The notes beneath the pieces are model-generated. The model worked only from the letters and a program-made list of their open reading frames with translations, was not told the origin of the DNA and searched no databases. Below, one piece after another: positions 1 through 5,447 of a stretch of DNA of 7,851 bases. Numbering within the stretch: position 1 is the first letter of the stretch; each line of letters starts with the position of its first letter. Source of the stretch: an uncultured Clostridia bacterium (GTDB lineage: Bacteria; Bacillota; Clostridia; Oscillospirales; Ruminococcaceae); NCBI GenBank assembly GCA_947632425.1, contig CANRPG010000084.1:1-7851 (forward strand), in the 5' to 3' direction. A program made the position numbers and the translations under genes.

Positions 1-73
1 GGAGCGGGTGATGGGAATCGAACCCACACGACCAGCTTGGAAGGCTGGGATTCTACCATTGAACTACACCCGC
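1..73 (-). tRNA. tRNA-Gly, anticodon UCC (3' A of CCA outside window)
   Basis: Read on the minus strand this folds as a full cloverleaf. The 7-bp acceptor stem pairs GCGGGTG (73-67) with CACCCGC (10-4). The anticodon arm is CCAGC-CTTCCAA-GCTGG, giving anticodon TCC, which reads GGA and other GGN glycine codons. The T arm carries GGTTCGATTCC. The discriminator base is U at position 3. Positions 2-1 read CC, so a genome-encoded CCA is likely, with its A just outside the window. The body is 71 nt, normal for bacterial tRNA-Gly. Confidence 0.96.
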
Positions 74-100
74 AGAGCCGCTTTGTCAAGCAACTCTAAT

Positions 101-129
101 ATTATATCATTATTTTTTTTGCTTGTCAA
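101..129 (-). promoter_or_regulatory. Consensus sigma-A promoter of the tRNA-Gly gene
   Basis: On the minus strand the -35 is TTGACA (129-124) and the -10 is TATAAT (106-101), separated by exactly 17 bp. Both boxes match the consensus perfectly, as is usual for stable-RNA genes. The expected start near position 94 leaves a 5' leader of about 20 nt before the mature tRNA end at 73. Confidence 0.9.
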
Positions 130-184
130 GGGCTTTTTTCAAAAAAATAGATTATTTTTTCCATAGCGTAAGATTTTCGGGATC

Positions 185-222
185 AAAAAGGATATGCTCA
201 CAAAACGGGCATATCCTTTTTT
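185..222 (-). terminator. Intrinsic terminator of the AAA+ gene
   Basis: A 13-bp perfect inverted repeat (185-197 with 209-221) encloses an 11-nt loop. Its GC-containing core is GGATATGC/GCATATCC and its outer part is an A/T run. On the minus strand this gives a hairpin ending in a T tract, starting just past the AAA+ stop codon at 227. The A/T flanks are symmetric, so it could also stop transcription arriving from the left. Confidence 0.85.
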
Positions 223-226
223 GGCT

Positions 227-3073
227 TCAGAAGCCTATACGTTTTGTCTGATTGATACATTCTGCCGGGACTGTAGGCGCGATTATATCGCTTTCTTCAA
301 TGGTGGTGATCATCTCGGGGGTGATCTGATTTTCGGTTAGCTTCATAACGCGCTCGGCGAGGTTCATTTCGGCATCTTCTATCATCTGCCGCGCAAAACG
401 CCCGTTGCCAAAGTCGTTATCTTTGCGCGCGTTTTCATATATGCCGCGCAGCTTTTGCATAGCGTTTTCGGTAATGCGCATTTCCTTTTTGGTGAGCATA
501 AGCTTGGTTATATCGCAAAGCTCATCGGCGGTATAGTCATCAAAATTGACCTTGAACTTTATACGCGAATTCATGCCGGGGTTACGCGCAACAAAATCTT
601 TCATGGGCTCTGTATAACCTGCAAAAATTACTATTGTATCTTCCCTGTGGTTTTCCATTTCCTGCACTATGGTGTTTATCGCTTCATCGCCATAGCCTCC
701 TTTACGGTCGTCGCAGAGCGAATATGCTTCATCTATGAAAAGCACTCCGCCCCGGGCTTCTCTGAATTTGCTCTTAACAAGCGGCGCGGTAGAACCGACA
801 TACTGTCCGACAAGATCTGCTCTGCCGACTTCGACAAAATTACCCGTGGGAAGTATGTTTTCTTCTTTCATTATCTGCGCGAACAGCCTTGCAACGGTTG
901 TTTTTGCGGTGCCGGGGTTGCCCATGAACAGCATATGCATTGATTGATTGTCCCTTTTAATGCCTTTATCCATACACATCCTTTTTATTTTGGCTTCGGC
1001 GATTACTTTATGCATGATCTTTTTCACGGAAGCAAGGCCTATCATTTCGTCAAGTTCATTAAGGGCGGATAAGGCGGTGCGGTCTTTTTTCTCTTTATCC
1101 GCTTCAATATCCTTTCCCTTGATAAGCATAAGGTCTGCTCTGCGTATTTTTTCAAGATCCTTACTATTTTTGAAGAGCCTGTTTGACTGGTTCTGTATGG
1201 CTTTTTCAAGGCAGTTGCGGACATATCTGCCGTTGCCGAAATTATCAACGCGGCAGGCTTTTTCAAAGACTTCGCGAGCTTTATTTACGGCTGATCTTTC
1301 AAGCTTGAAGCCGCGCTGAGACGCCATGTTTTGGAATATTTCAACAAGCTCGTCAACGCTGTAATCGGGGAAATCCACGGTATAAGGTATTCTGCTTTTA
1401 AGACCTGCATTCCTATTGAGAAATTCATTCATACTGTCTTTGTAGCCTGCTAAGACAACAATAACACTTTCTCTGTACTCCTCCATCTTCTGAAGAAGCA
1501 CGGTTATTGAAAGTTGCGAATACAAGGCATACGCTTCGTCGATAAACAGCACTCCGCCATCTGCCCTTTTGAATGCATCAGCAAGCGATTCTGAGTCCAA
1601 AGAGTTGCCTGCCTCGCACACACATGCGCCGCTTTTTAGTATGCCCTTCTCTTTTGCTATACCTGCAAACAGCTTGGCAACTGTAGTTTTTGCTGTGCCG
1701 GGGTTGCCGCTGAATATCATATGCATTGAAGTAGGCTGATAATCTTTTCCGGTAAGCGCTTGCCTCAGCTTTTCAATAACATCGTTGGCTACAATGCGGT
1801 CTATCTGCTCTTTTACGGTTTTGAGACCTATGAGCTCTTGCAGCTTTTCATATGATGAATAGGCGCCTTCTTCGTCGCGGTCAAGCATGAAGGTATCGCT
1901 GCTACCGTATTGATAAGCGGAATTCAAGAAGTTTTTATTTACACACCATGTGCCGAAGTTTTCAAAGGCTTCTAGCACATCGGTCTGCGTAAATTCACTT
2001 TGATCGGAAAACTGCTTCATATACTCCCCTGCCTGCGCGGCATACTGCGAATATTCCGAATTATTTATAAGCCCTTTCAGATACTTTACGGCAGCCGTTC
2101 TATTGCCTTTGCCCTCTTTGAGCCTTATGGGTATGATAAACTTTTTTACTTTTCTTAAAAGCTCATAGGCAAAGCCGGGTTCATCGGTATTGTATGTAAA
2201 CACAAACAGGCAGTCGTTTTTATGTTCATAAACCACTTTTTCAATATACTGGCACGCAAGACCGTACTCTGCCGGCGATTTGCCCAGTCTCACCGAGAGG
2301 TCAATAACTACAACACCGCCAAAGTTGTTTTCGATAATATCTTCAAAATGGTGAGCCGCTGCTGCCAAATGCAGATCAGGCGATATATTGTGAAATATCT
2401 CCATGCGTCTGCCGCTGAGACGGTTTGCTTTTATAAGCCTTTGAACTACAGCTTCTGTTATATCGCTTGCTGCCTGCGTACTTTTGCTTGATATAAAATA
2501 GTGCACCATATTGCCTTTGAATCCCGAAGTGTTTGGGTGCGCCTCGATATTGGCAAGCTCGTTCTTTACGCTTTCATCAAAAAGCGAAAGATCTTTTTTT
2601 AGCGTATCACCGATCAGCTTTTCTTGCAGTTCAAAACGTCGGTCTAACCTTTCTGTGTGCTCTTCCAGATACTCCATCTTGGCAATTTCTTTTATCCTGT
2701 ACACACCGGTTGGTGTCAGCGCTCTTCTTTGGGCTTCTTCCACAAGTTCAAAAAAGTCATACCCGGTTATCTCACTGGGAGAGCGGCCGAACTTTTTTAT
2801 TGAAAAATCCTTTTTCAGAATATCTGTGATAGCGGCATATACACCATCGCAGCAGTATGTTCTTTCATTGTATGAAAAAGCCGCCGACATAGTATCCGCC
2901 TGTTCTTTATAGATAAAAAAGCATATATCATTTTCAAGATTCTGATTCATATAAGCAGTTACAGCTGCGGTTGTGCTGTTATAATCATAACGCTTGATAT
3001 TCATCCTTTTTCTGTCGGCAACTGTTTCTATTTCCTTTGAATTTGCACTAAAAACAAAATTATAATAACGCAT
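227..3073 (-). CDS. Multi-module AAA+ ATPase, CbxX/CfxQ (SpoVK-like) family
   Basis: A 948-residue protein with no signal peptide or membrane segment, so probably cytoplasmic. Two intact AAA+ modules follow the CbxX/CfxQ pattern. Module 1 (about 405-655) has Walker A GNPGTAKT (456-463), Walker B GGVLFIDEA (506-514), sensor LAGY (541-544), arginine finger R561 and a lid motif FGNGRYVRN (612-620). Module 2 (about 671-925) has Walker A 718-725, Walker B 775-783, FAGY (817-820), R837 and FGNGRFARQ (888-896). Residues about 188-320 resemble a third module that has lost its catalytic residues. Residues 1-130 match nothing I recognise. Family members are ATP-driven remodelers, including Rubisco activase CbxX and mycobacterial type VII EccA. 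The substrate here is unknown. The start is supported by AAAGGAG at 3087-3081, 7 nt upstream. The gene has its own promoter and terminator, and its left neighbour is a tRNA. It is divergent from a dGTPase-like gene. Confidence 0.92.
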   Translation of the reverse strand: MRYYNFVFSANSKEIETVADRKRMNIKRYDYNSTTAAVTAYMNQNLENDICFFIYKEQADTMSAAFSYNERTYCCDGVYAAITDILKKDFSIKKFGRSPSEITGYDFFELVEEAQRRALTPTGVYRIKEIAKMEYLEEHTERLDRRFELQEKLIGDTLKKDLSLFDESVKNELANIEAHPNTSGFKGNMVHYFISSKSTQAASDITEAVVQRLIKANRLSGRRMEIFHNISPDLHLAAAAHHFEDIIENNFGGVVVIDLSVRLGKSPAEYGLACQYIEKVVYEHKNDCLFVFTYNTDEPGFAYELLRKVKKFIIPIRLKEGKGNRTAAVKYLKGLINNSEYSQYAAQAGEYMKQFSDQSEFTQTDVLEAFENFGTWCVNKNFLNSAYQYGSSDTFMLDRDEEGAYSSYEKLQELIGLKTVKEQIDRIVANDVIEKLRQALTGKDYQPTSMHMIFSGNPGTAKTTVAKLFAGIAKEKGILKSGACVCEAGNSLDSESLADAFKRADGGVLFIDEAYALYSQLSITVLLQKMEEYRESVIVVLAGYKDSMNEFLNRNAGLKSRIPYTVDFPDYSVDELVEIFQNMASQRGFKLERSAVNKAREVFEKACRVDNFGNGRYVRNCLEKAIQNQSNRLFKNSKDLEKIRRADLMLIKGKDIEADKEKKDRTALSALNELDEMIGLASVKKIMHKVIAEAKIKRMCMDKGIKRDNQSMHMLFMGNPGTAKTTVARLFAQIMKEENILPTGNFVEVGRADLVGQYVGSTAPLVKSKFREARGGVLFIDEAYSLCDDRKGGYGDEAINTIVQEMENHREDTIVIFAGYTEPMKDFVARNPGMNSRIKFKVNFDDYTADELCDITKLMLTKKEMRITENAMQKLRGIYENARKDNDFGNGRFARQMIEDAEMNLAERVMKLTENQITPEMITTIEESDIIAPTVPAECINQTKRIGF

Positions 3074-3141
3074 AAAAATTCTCCTTTCAGATAAACATAC
3101 TCTGACACTATGACACGGGCGGTCTGCGGTTCGGCGAAATT

Positions 3142-3170
3142 ATTATATCGCACCTTCAATATTATGTAAA
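3142..3170 (-). promoter_or_regulatory. Promoter of the AAA+ gene
   Basis: On the minus strand, TTTACA (3170-3165) lies 17 bp upstream of TATAAT (3147-3142). The predicted start near 3135 gives a 5' leader of about 60 nt to the ATG at 3073. The -35 lies only 12 bp from the -35 of the divergent dGTPase-like promoter, so the two polymerase sites lie nearly back to back. Confidence 0.8.
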
Positions 3171-3182
3171 CAGTTTTCACTA

Positions 3183-3211
3183 TTGAAATATTTTTGATTT
3201 TGTGATACAAT
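3183..3211 (+). promoter_or_regulatory. Extended -10 promoter of the dGTPase-like gene
   Basis: TTGAAA (3183-3188) and TACAAT (3206-3211) are separated by 17 bp, and a TGA directly before the -10 forms an extended -10 element. Transcription would begin near 3218, inside or just before the Shine-Dalgarno AAGGAG (3218-3223). The leader would be only about 15 nt, leaving little room for leader-based control. Confidence 0.75.
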
Positions 3212-3232
3212 ACATTTAAGGAGCGTGAACGC

Positions 3233-4444
3233 ATGGAACTTAATTATCACAAGCTTGACAAAGCGGTCGAAGAACAGATAACATACAACCAGAAACACAA
3301 TATTTTAAGCCCCTACAGGGCAAAGGACGAAGATGCCGTTCGCAGAAATAAAAACAGAGATAAGACATCTGTACTAAGGCCGTCATACATAAGAGACCGA
3401 GAGAAGATACTTCATCTGCCGCTATATAACAGATATAACGACAAAACACAGGTCTTCTCGCTTTACCGCAACGACGACATCACCAGGCGCGGTCTGCATA
3501 TGCAGCTTGTTTCAAGCATTGCAAGGAACATCGGGCGTATGCTGGGTCTGAATCTGGAACTTATAGAGGCAATAGCGCTGGGGCATGATGTTGGGCACAC
3601 GCCGTTCGGTCACACGGGAGAGCGGTATCTGAGTGATCTGCTTTATGCTGAAACGGGGCGATATTTCAACCACAACGTTCACAGCACGAGGGTGCTCGAT
3701 ATACTTTACAGGCGAAATTTAAGTCTGCAAACGCTTGACGGGATACTTTGCCACAACGGAGAGTTTGAACTGGAAGAATACCGCCCGACATACTCTTTGA
3801 ATTTTGAAGATTTTGACCGAAGCGTTGAAGATTGCTACACCAAAGGCGGCGAAGCTATAAAGAAGCTTGTACCTGCGACGCTTGAAGGCTGCATTGTAAG
3901 GGTATGCGACATAATAGCCTACATCGGCAAGGACAGACAAGACATGATAAAAGCAAAGCTGATGGAGGACGACAAGATATTCTCGGACGATTACATAGGA
4001 AACCACAATGCAGAGATGATAAACAATCTGACGGTGGACATTGTAAACAACAGCCTTGGAAAAGACTATATAAAACTAAGCAAAGAGGCATTTGAAGGGC
4101 TGGCATCTGCAAAGCGCGAAAACAGCGAATACATATACTCAAACAAGGCAGAAGAAACGCAGATGGACGAGATAATAAAGCCGATGTTCAGCGAAGTATA
4201 CTACAAGCTGCTGGGTGATCTGCGGCGCGGTGACACATCTTCTATAATATACAAACACCACATAGACGAAATTCACAAGGCGTGCAGATATTACGGTAAA
4301 TGGGATCACACCGCGGAGGATCCTGCTCAGATCGTTGCTGATTACATAGCGAGCATGACCGACGACTACTTTATTGATCTGTACAAATTTTTGTTCCCTG
4401 ACAGCAAGAGGGCTATTGAATATCATTCATATTTTGAAAACTGA
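3233..4444 (+). CDS. HD-domain deoxyguanosinetriphosphate triphosphohydrolase-like protein
   Basis: A 403-residue protein of the HD superfamily. The family hydrolyses dGTP or other dNTPs to the nucleoside plus tripolyphosphate, so it can adjust dNTP pools in the cytoplasm. Diagnostic stretches appear in dGTPase order: YNDKTQVF (68-75), TRRGLHMQLVSSIAR (84-98) with likely metal ligand H89, GHDVGHTPFGHTGE (117-130) with the HD pair H118/D119, FNHNVHSTRVLD (145-156), and D226 in VRVCDIIAY as the likely fourth ligand. ASMTDDYFIDLYKFLFP (373-389) matches the conserved C-terminal part. The length suits the dGTPase-like class. The start follows AAGGAG by 9 nt. The gene is monocistronic, between a divergent AAA+ gene and a strong terminator. 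Whether it cleaves dGTP or another dNTP cannot be read from sequence. Family members act in housekeeping and in phage defence, and nothing here decides between them. Confidence 0.9.
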   Translation: MELNYHKLDKAVEEQITYNQKHNILSPYRAKDEDAVRRNKNRDKTSVLRPSYIRDREKILHLPLYNRYNDKTQVFSLYRNDDITRRGLHMQLVSSIARNIGRMLGLNLELIEAIALGHDVGHTPFGHTGERYLSDLLYAETGRYFNHNVHSTRVLDILYRRNLSLQTLDGILCHNGEFELEEYRPTYSLNFEDFDRSVEDCYTKGGEAIKKLVPATLEGCIVRVCDIIAYIGKDRQDMIKAKLMEDDKIFSDDYIGNHNAEMINNLTVDIVNNSLGKDYIKLSKEAFEGLASAKRENSEYIYSNKAEETQMDEIIKPMFSEVYYKLLGDLRRGDTSSIIYKHHIDEIHKACRYYGKWDHTAEDPAQIVADYIASMTDDYFIDLYKFLFPDSKRAIEYHSYFEN

Positions 4445-4455
4445 ATTCATGAGCG

Positions 4456-4497
4456 GACTGCTTCGGAAGTTTATTCCCGAAGCAGTCTTTTCATTTT
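4456..4497 (+). terminator. Intrinsic terminator of the dGTPase-like gene
   Basis: A perfect 11-bp stem, GACTGCTTCGG (4456-4466) with CCGAAGCAGTC (4477-4487), has a 10-nt loop and is followed by TTTTCATTTT. It begins 11 nt after the TGA stop. On the minus strand there is no T tract, so it would not obviously terminate the convergent LRR gene. Confidence 0.9.
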
Positions 4498-4554
4498 CAG
4501 CAAAGCGTATGTAAACATCATGGAGGTGAGTTAGGGGTCGCTTTGCCTACGGGC

Positions 4555-5109
4555 TTATTCGGTCGGAAGCTTATACTTAAAGCCGTTATCTTTAGCATAC
4601 CTCTCGCCGGCAGTACCGGGGAAGCAATAAATAACAAGGTCGTCGTTTTTCTCGAAAACTTCGTCATCGTTATCGTCGAAGTCACGAGAATAGCCAAAGG
4701 CATATGCGCCGATCTCGGTAACGCTTGCGGGTATCTCAACAGCTTTCATATCGGGCAGGTTGATAAACGCGCATCTGCCTATACTTTTAATAGTACCCGG
4801 CAGCCTGACGTCGGTGATCTCGACTTCACAGCAGGAATTTTCACTTGCATAAGGCGCAATTGCAGTAACAGGGGCATCCATTATCTTGCCGGGGATCTCG
4901 ACGGTGCTGTCAAGGTACCTTGCAAAGTAATAGTAGGAAACGTCCATGCCGGTTACGGTTATGCTGTCTTTGCCTTCTGTGGTGTCTTTTCTGAACTCGA
5001 CCCAACGAAGAAGCTGGTCGGACTCACCGTCGGTCTGCTCTATTTCGTCATAAGAGCCGTGGTTTTCTTCCATGTTATATCTGGTAATGTAGTCTATATA
5101 GATACTCAT
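4555..5109 (-). CDS. Small BspA-type leucine-rich-repeat (LRR_5) protein
   Basis: A 184-residue protein with at least three BspA-type repeats of the form xLPxxxxxIGxxAF: VEIPGKIMDAPVTAIAPYA (70-88), VRLPGTIKSIGRCAF (101-115) and VEIPASVTEIGAYAF (124-138). It ends with a cap of the kind often seen in these proteins, FPGTAGERYAKDNGFKY (163-179). The N-terminal 65 residues are acidic and unassigned. A second acidic patch, DFDDNDDEVFEKNDD (143-157), interrupts the last repeat. There is no signal peptide, sortase motif or membrane segment. It is therefore unlike the large surface-exposed BspA proteins and is probably cytoplasmic. The family gives protein-protein interaction surfaces, and no specific role can be assigned. 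The start follows a near-perfect Shine-Dalgarno AAAGGAGGA (5125-5117). No clear terminator follows it on the minus strand. Confidence 0.85.
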   Translation of the reverse strand: MSIYIDYITRYNMEENHGSYDEIEQTDGESDQLLRWVEFRKDTTEGKDSITVTGMDVSYYYFARYLDSTVEIPGKIMDAPVTAIAPYASENSCCEVEITDVRLPGTIKSIGRCAFINLPDMKAVEIPASVTEIGAYAFGYSRDFDDNDDEVFEKNDDLVIYCFPGTAGERYAKDNGFKYKLPTE

Positions 5110-5115
5110 TTCGTA

Positions 5116-5130
5116 TTCCTCCTTTAGGAA
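5116..5130 (-). promoter_or_regulatory. Shine-Dalgarno of the LRR gene inside a small hairpin
   Basis: The minus strand reads UUCCU-AAAGG-AGGAA, a perfect 5-bp stem with a 5-nt loop. The Shine-Dalgarno AAAGGAGG (5125-5118) forms the loop and one side of the stem. Part of the ribosome site could thus be masked. The stem is short and may be only marginally stable. Confidence 0.5.
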
Positions 5131-5143
5131 AGTTAAATTGTTG

Positions 5144-5245
5144 TTAGCTTATCTTGCTGAGGCGTGAAGCGTGCATCACAAAACACATATTGCCGCGGCT
5201 TGCTGACTCCTTTCCTGCGTTTTGCTTTGCCCTGTTTTCACGCAT
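5144..5245 (-). CDS. Possible 33-residue leader peptide / small ORF
   Basis: An ATG at 5245-5243 opens a 33-codon frame ending in TAA (5146-5144), wholly inside the transcribed leader of the LRR gene and 34 bp upstream of its start. The predicted peptide begins MRENRAKQNAGKE and ends FVMHASRLSKIS. It is strongly basic, with no hydrophobic segment. There is no good Shine-Dalgarno before the first ATG. AAAGGAG occurs inside the frame, 18 nt ahead of an internal in-frame ATG, which is too far to be convincing. It could be a translated leader, an independent small protein or a chance frame. I do not recognise the peptide. Confidence 0.25.
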   Translation of the reverse strand: MRENRAKQNAGKESASRGNMCFVMHASRLSKIS

Positions 5246-5319
5246 AAGCGGGTCTCATAAATTCTTTAACACAAGAACCTACTTCAAACCCACCTATTTT
5301 TTCTCAACCGTATGAGCCT

Positions 5320-5348
5320 ATTATAGCACGCTTTATTTTTTTTGTAAA
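5320..5348 (-). promoter_or_regulatory. Promoter of the LRR gene
   Basis: On the minus strand, TTTACA (5348-5343) and TATAAT (5325-5320) are spaced by 17 bp, with an A-rich stretch at the upstream end of the spacer. It lies only about 20 bp downstream of the terminator of the nuclease gene, so the LRR gene is an independent unit. Confidence 0.82.
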
Positions 5349-5368
5349 CAAGTTTTTGAGGCAATTTC

Positions 5369-5408
5369 AAAAAAACGCTGTACTGTCCCAAAAACAGGAC
5401 AGTACAGC
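5369..5408 (-). terminator. Intrinsic terminator of the nuclease gene
   Basis: A perfect 12-bp stem, GCTGTACTGTCC (5377-5388) with GGACAGTACAGC (5397-5408), has an 8-nt loop. On the minus strand it is followed by G and seven T residues (5375-5369). It lies about 40 bp past the nuclease stop codon at 5448 and is one of the strongest hairpins in the window. Confidence 0.93.
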
Positions 5409-5447
5409 AAAGTTTTGCTAATATTATGTATTAGAGGTTTATATATC

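Larger units (their letters stand above)
5110..5313 (-). promoter_or_regulatory. Long, potentially structured 5' leader of the LRR gene
   Basis: The predicted start near 5313 leaves about 200 nt before the LRR start codon. In RNA order I see three local helices. GGGUUU (5291-5286) pairs with AGACCC (5255-5250) around an inner hairpin UUCUU/AAGAA (5277-5273 with 5266-5262). UGCGU (5244-5240) pairs with ACGCA (5220-5216). UUCCU (5130-5126) pairs with AGGAA (5120-5116) over the Shine-Dalgarno. A 7-bp long-range helix, GCGUGAA (5243-5237) with UUCACGC (5168-5162), would compete with the UGCGU helix. I do not recognise a known riboswitch class. ACAGGGCAAA recalls the start of the GEMM c-di-GMP aptamer, but the rest does not fit. 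The stretch also contains a 33-codon ORF, listed separately. Confidence 0.45.

Noticed and set aside
84..89. A second TTGACA on the minus strand just upstream of the tRNA, as a possible additional promoter.
   Set aside because: The position 17 bp downstream falls inside the tRNA and has no -10 match. The start from the main promoter lies at about the same place, so this is probably just leader sequence.
223..235. Palindrome GGCTTCAGAAGCC around the AAA+ stop codon as an extra terminator.
   Set aside because: The loop would be a single base, and the T-tailed hairpin just beyond it already explains termination.
4500..4546. Inverted repeat GCAAAGCG / CGCTTTGC (4500-4507 with 4539-4546), a possible terminator for the LRR gene.
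   Set aside because: The 31-nt loop is long and there is no T run after it on the minus strand, so it does not look like an intrinsic terminator.
4543..5127. A 194-codon plus-strand frame opposite the LRR gene.
   Set aside because: The minus strand has recognisable LRR repeats and a strong ribosome site. The plus-strand frame has neither and is an antisense shadow.
5192..5199. Palindrome GCCGCGGC as a regulatory operator.
   Set aside because: It is short, occurs once and lies downstream of the predicted transcription start. No supporting context was found.
5153..5206. Direct repeat CTTGCTGA at 5153-5160 and 5199-5206 as an operator or attachment-site core.
   Set aside because: It is only 8 bp, lies inside the transcribed leader and is not linked to any integrase or mobile gene.
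5199..5245. ACAGGGCAAA in the LRR leader as a GEMM (c-di-GMP) riboswitch.
   Set aside because: The GNRA-capped second helix and the GGGACGCAAAGCC segment of GEMM are not present in the right places.
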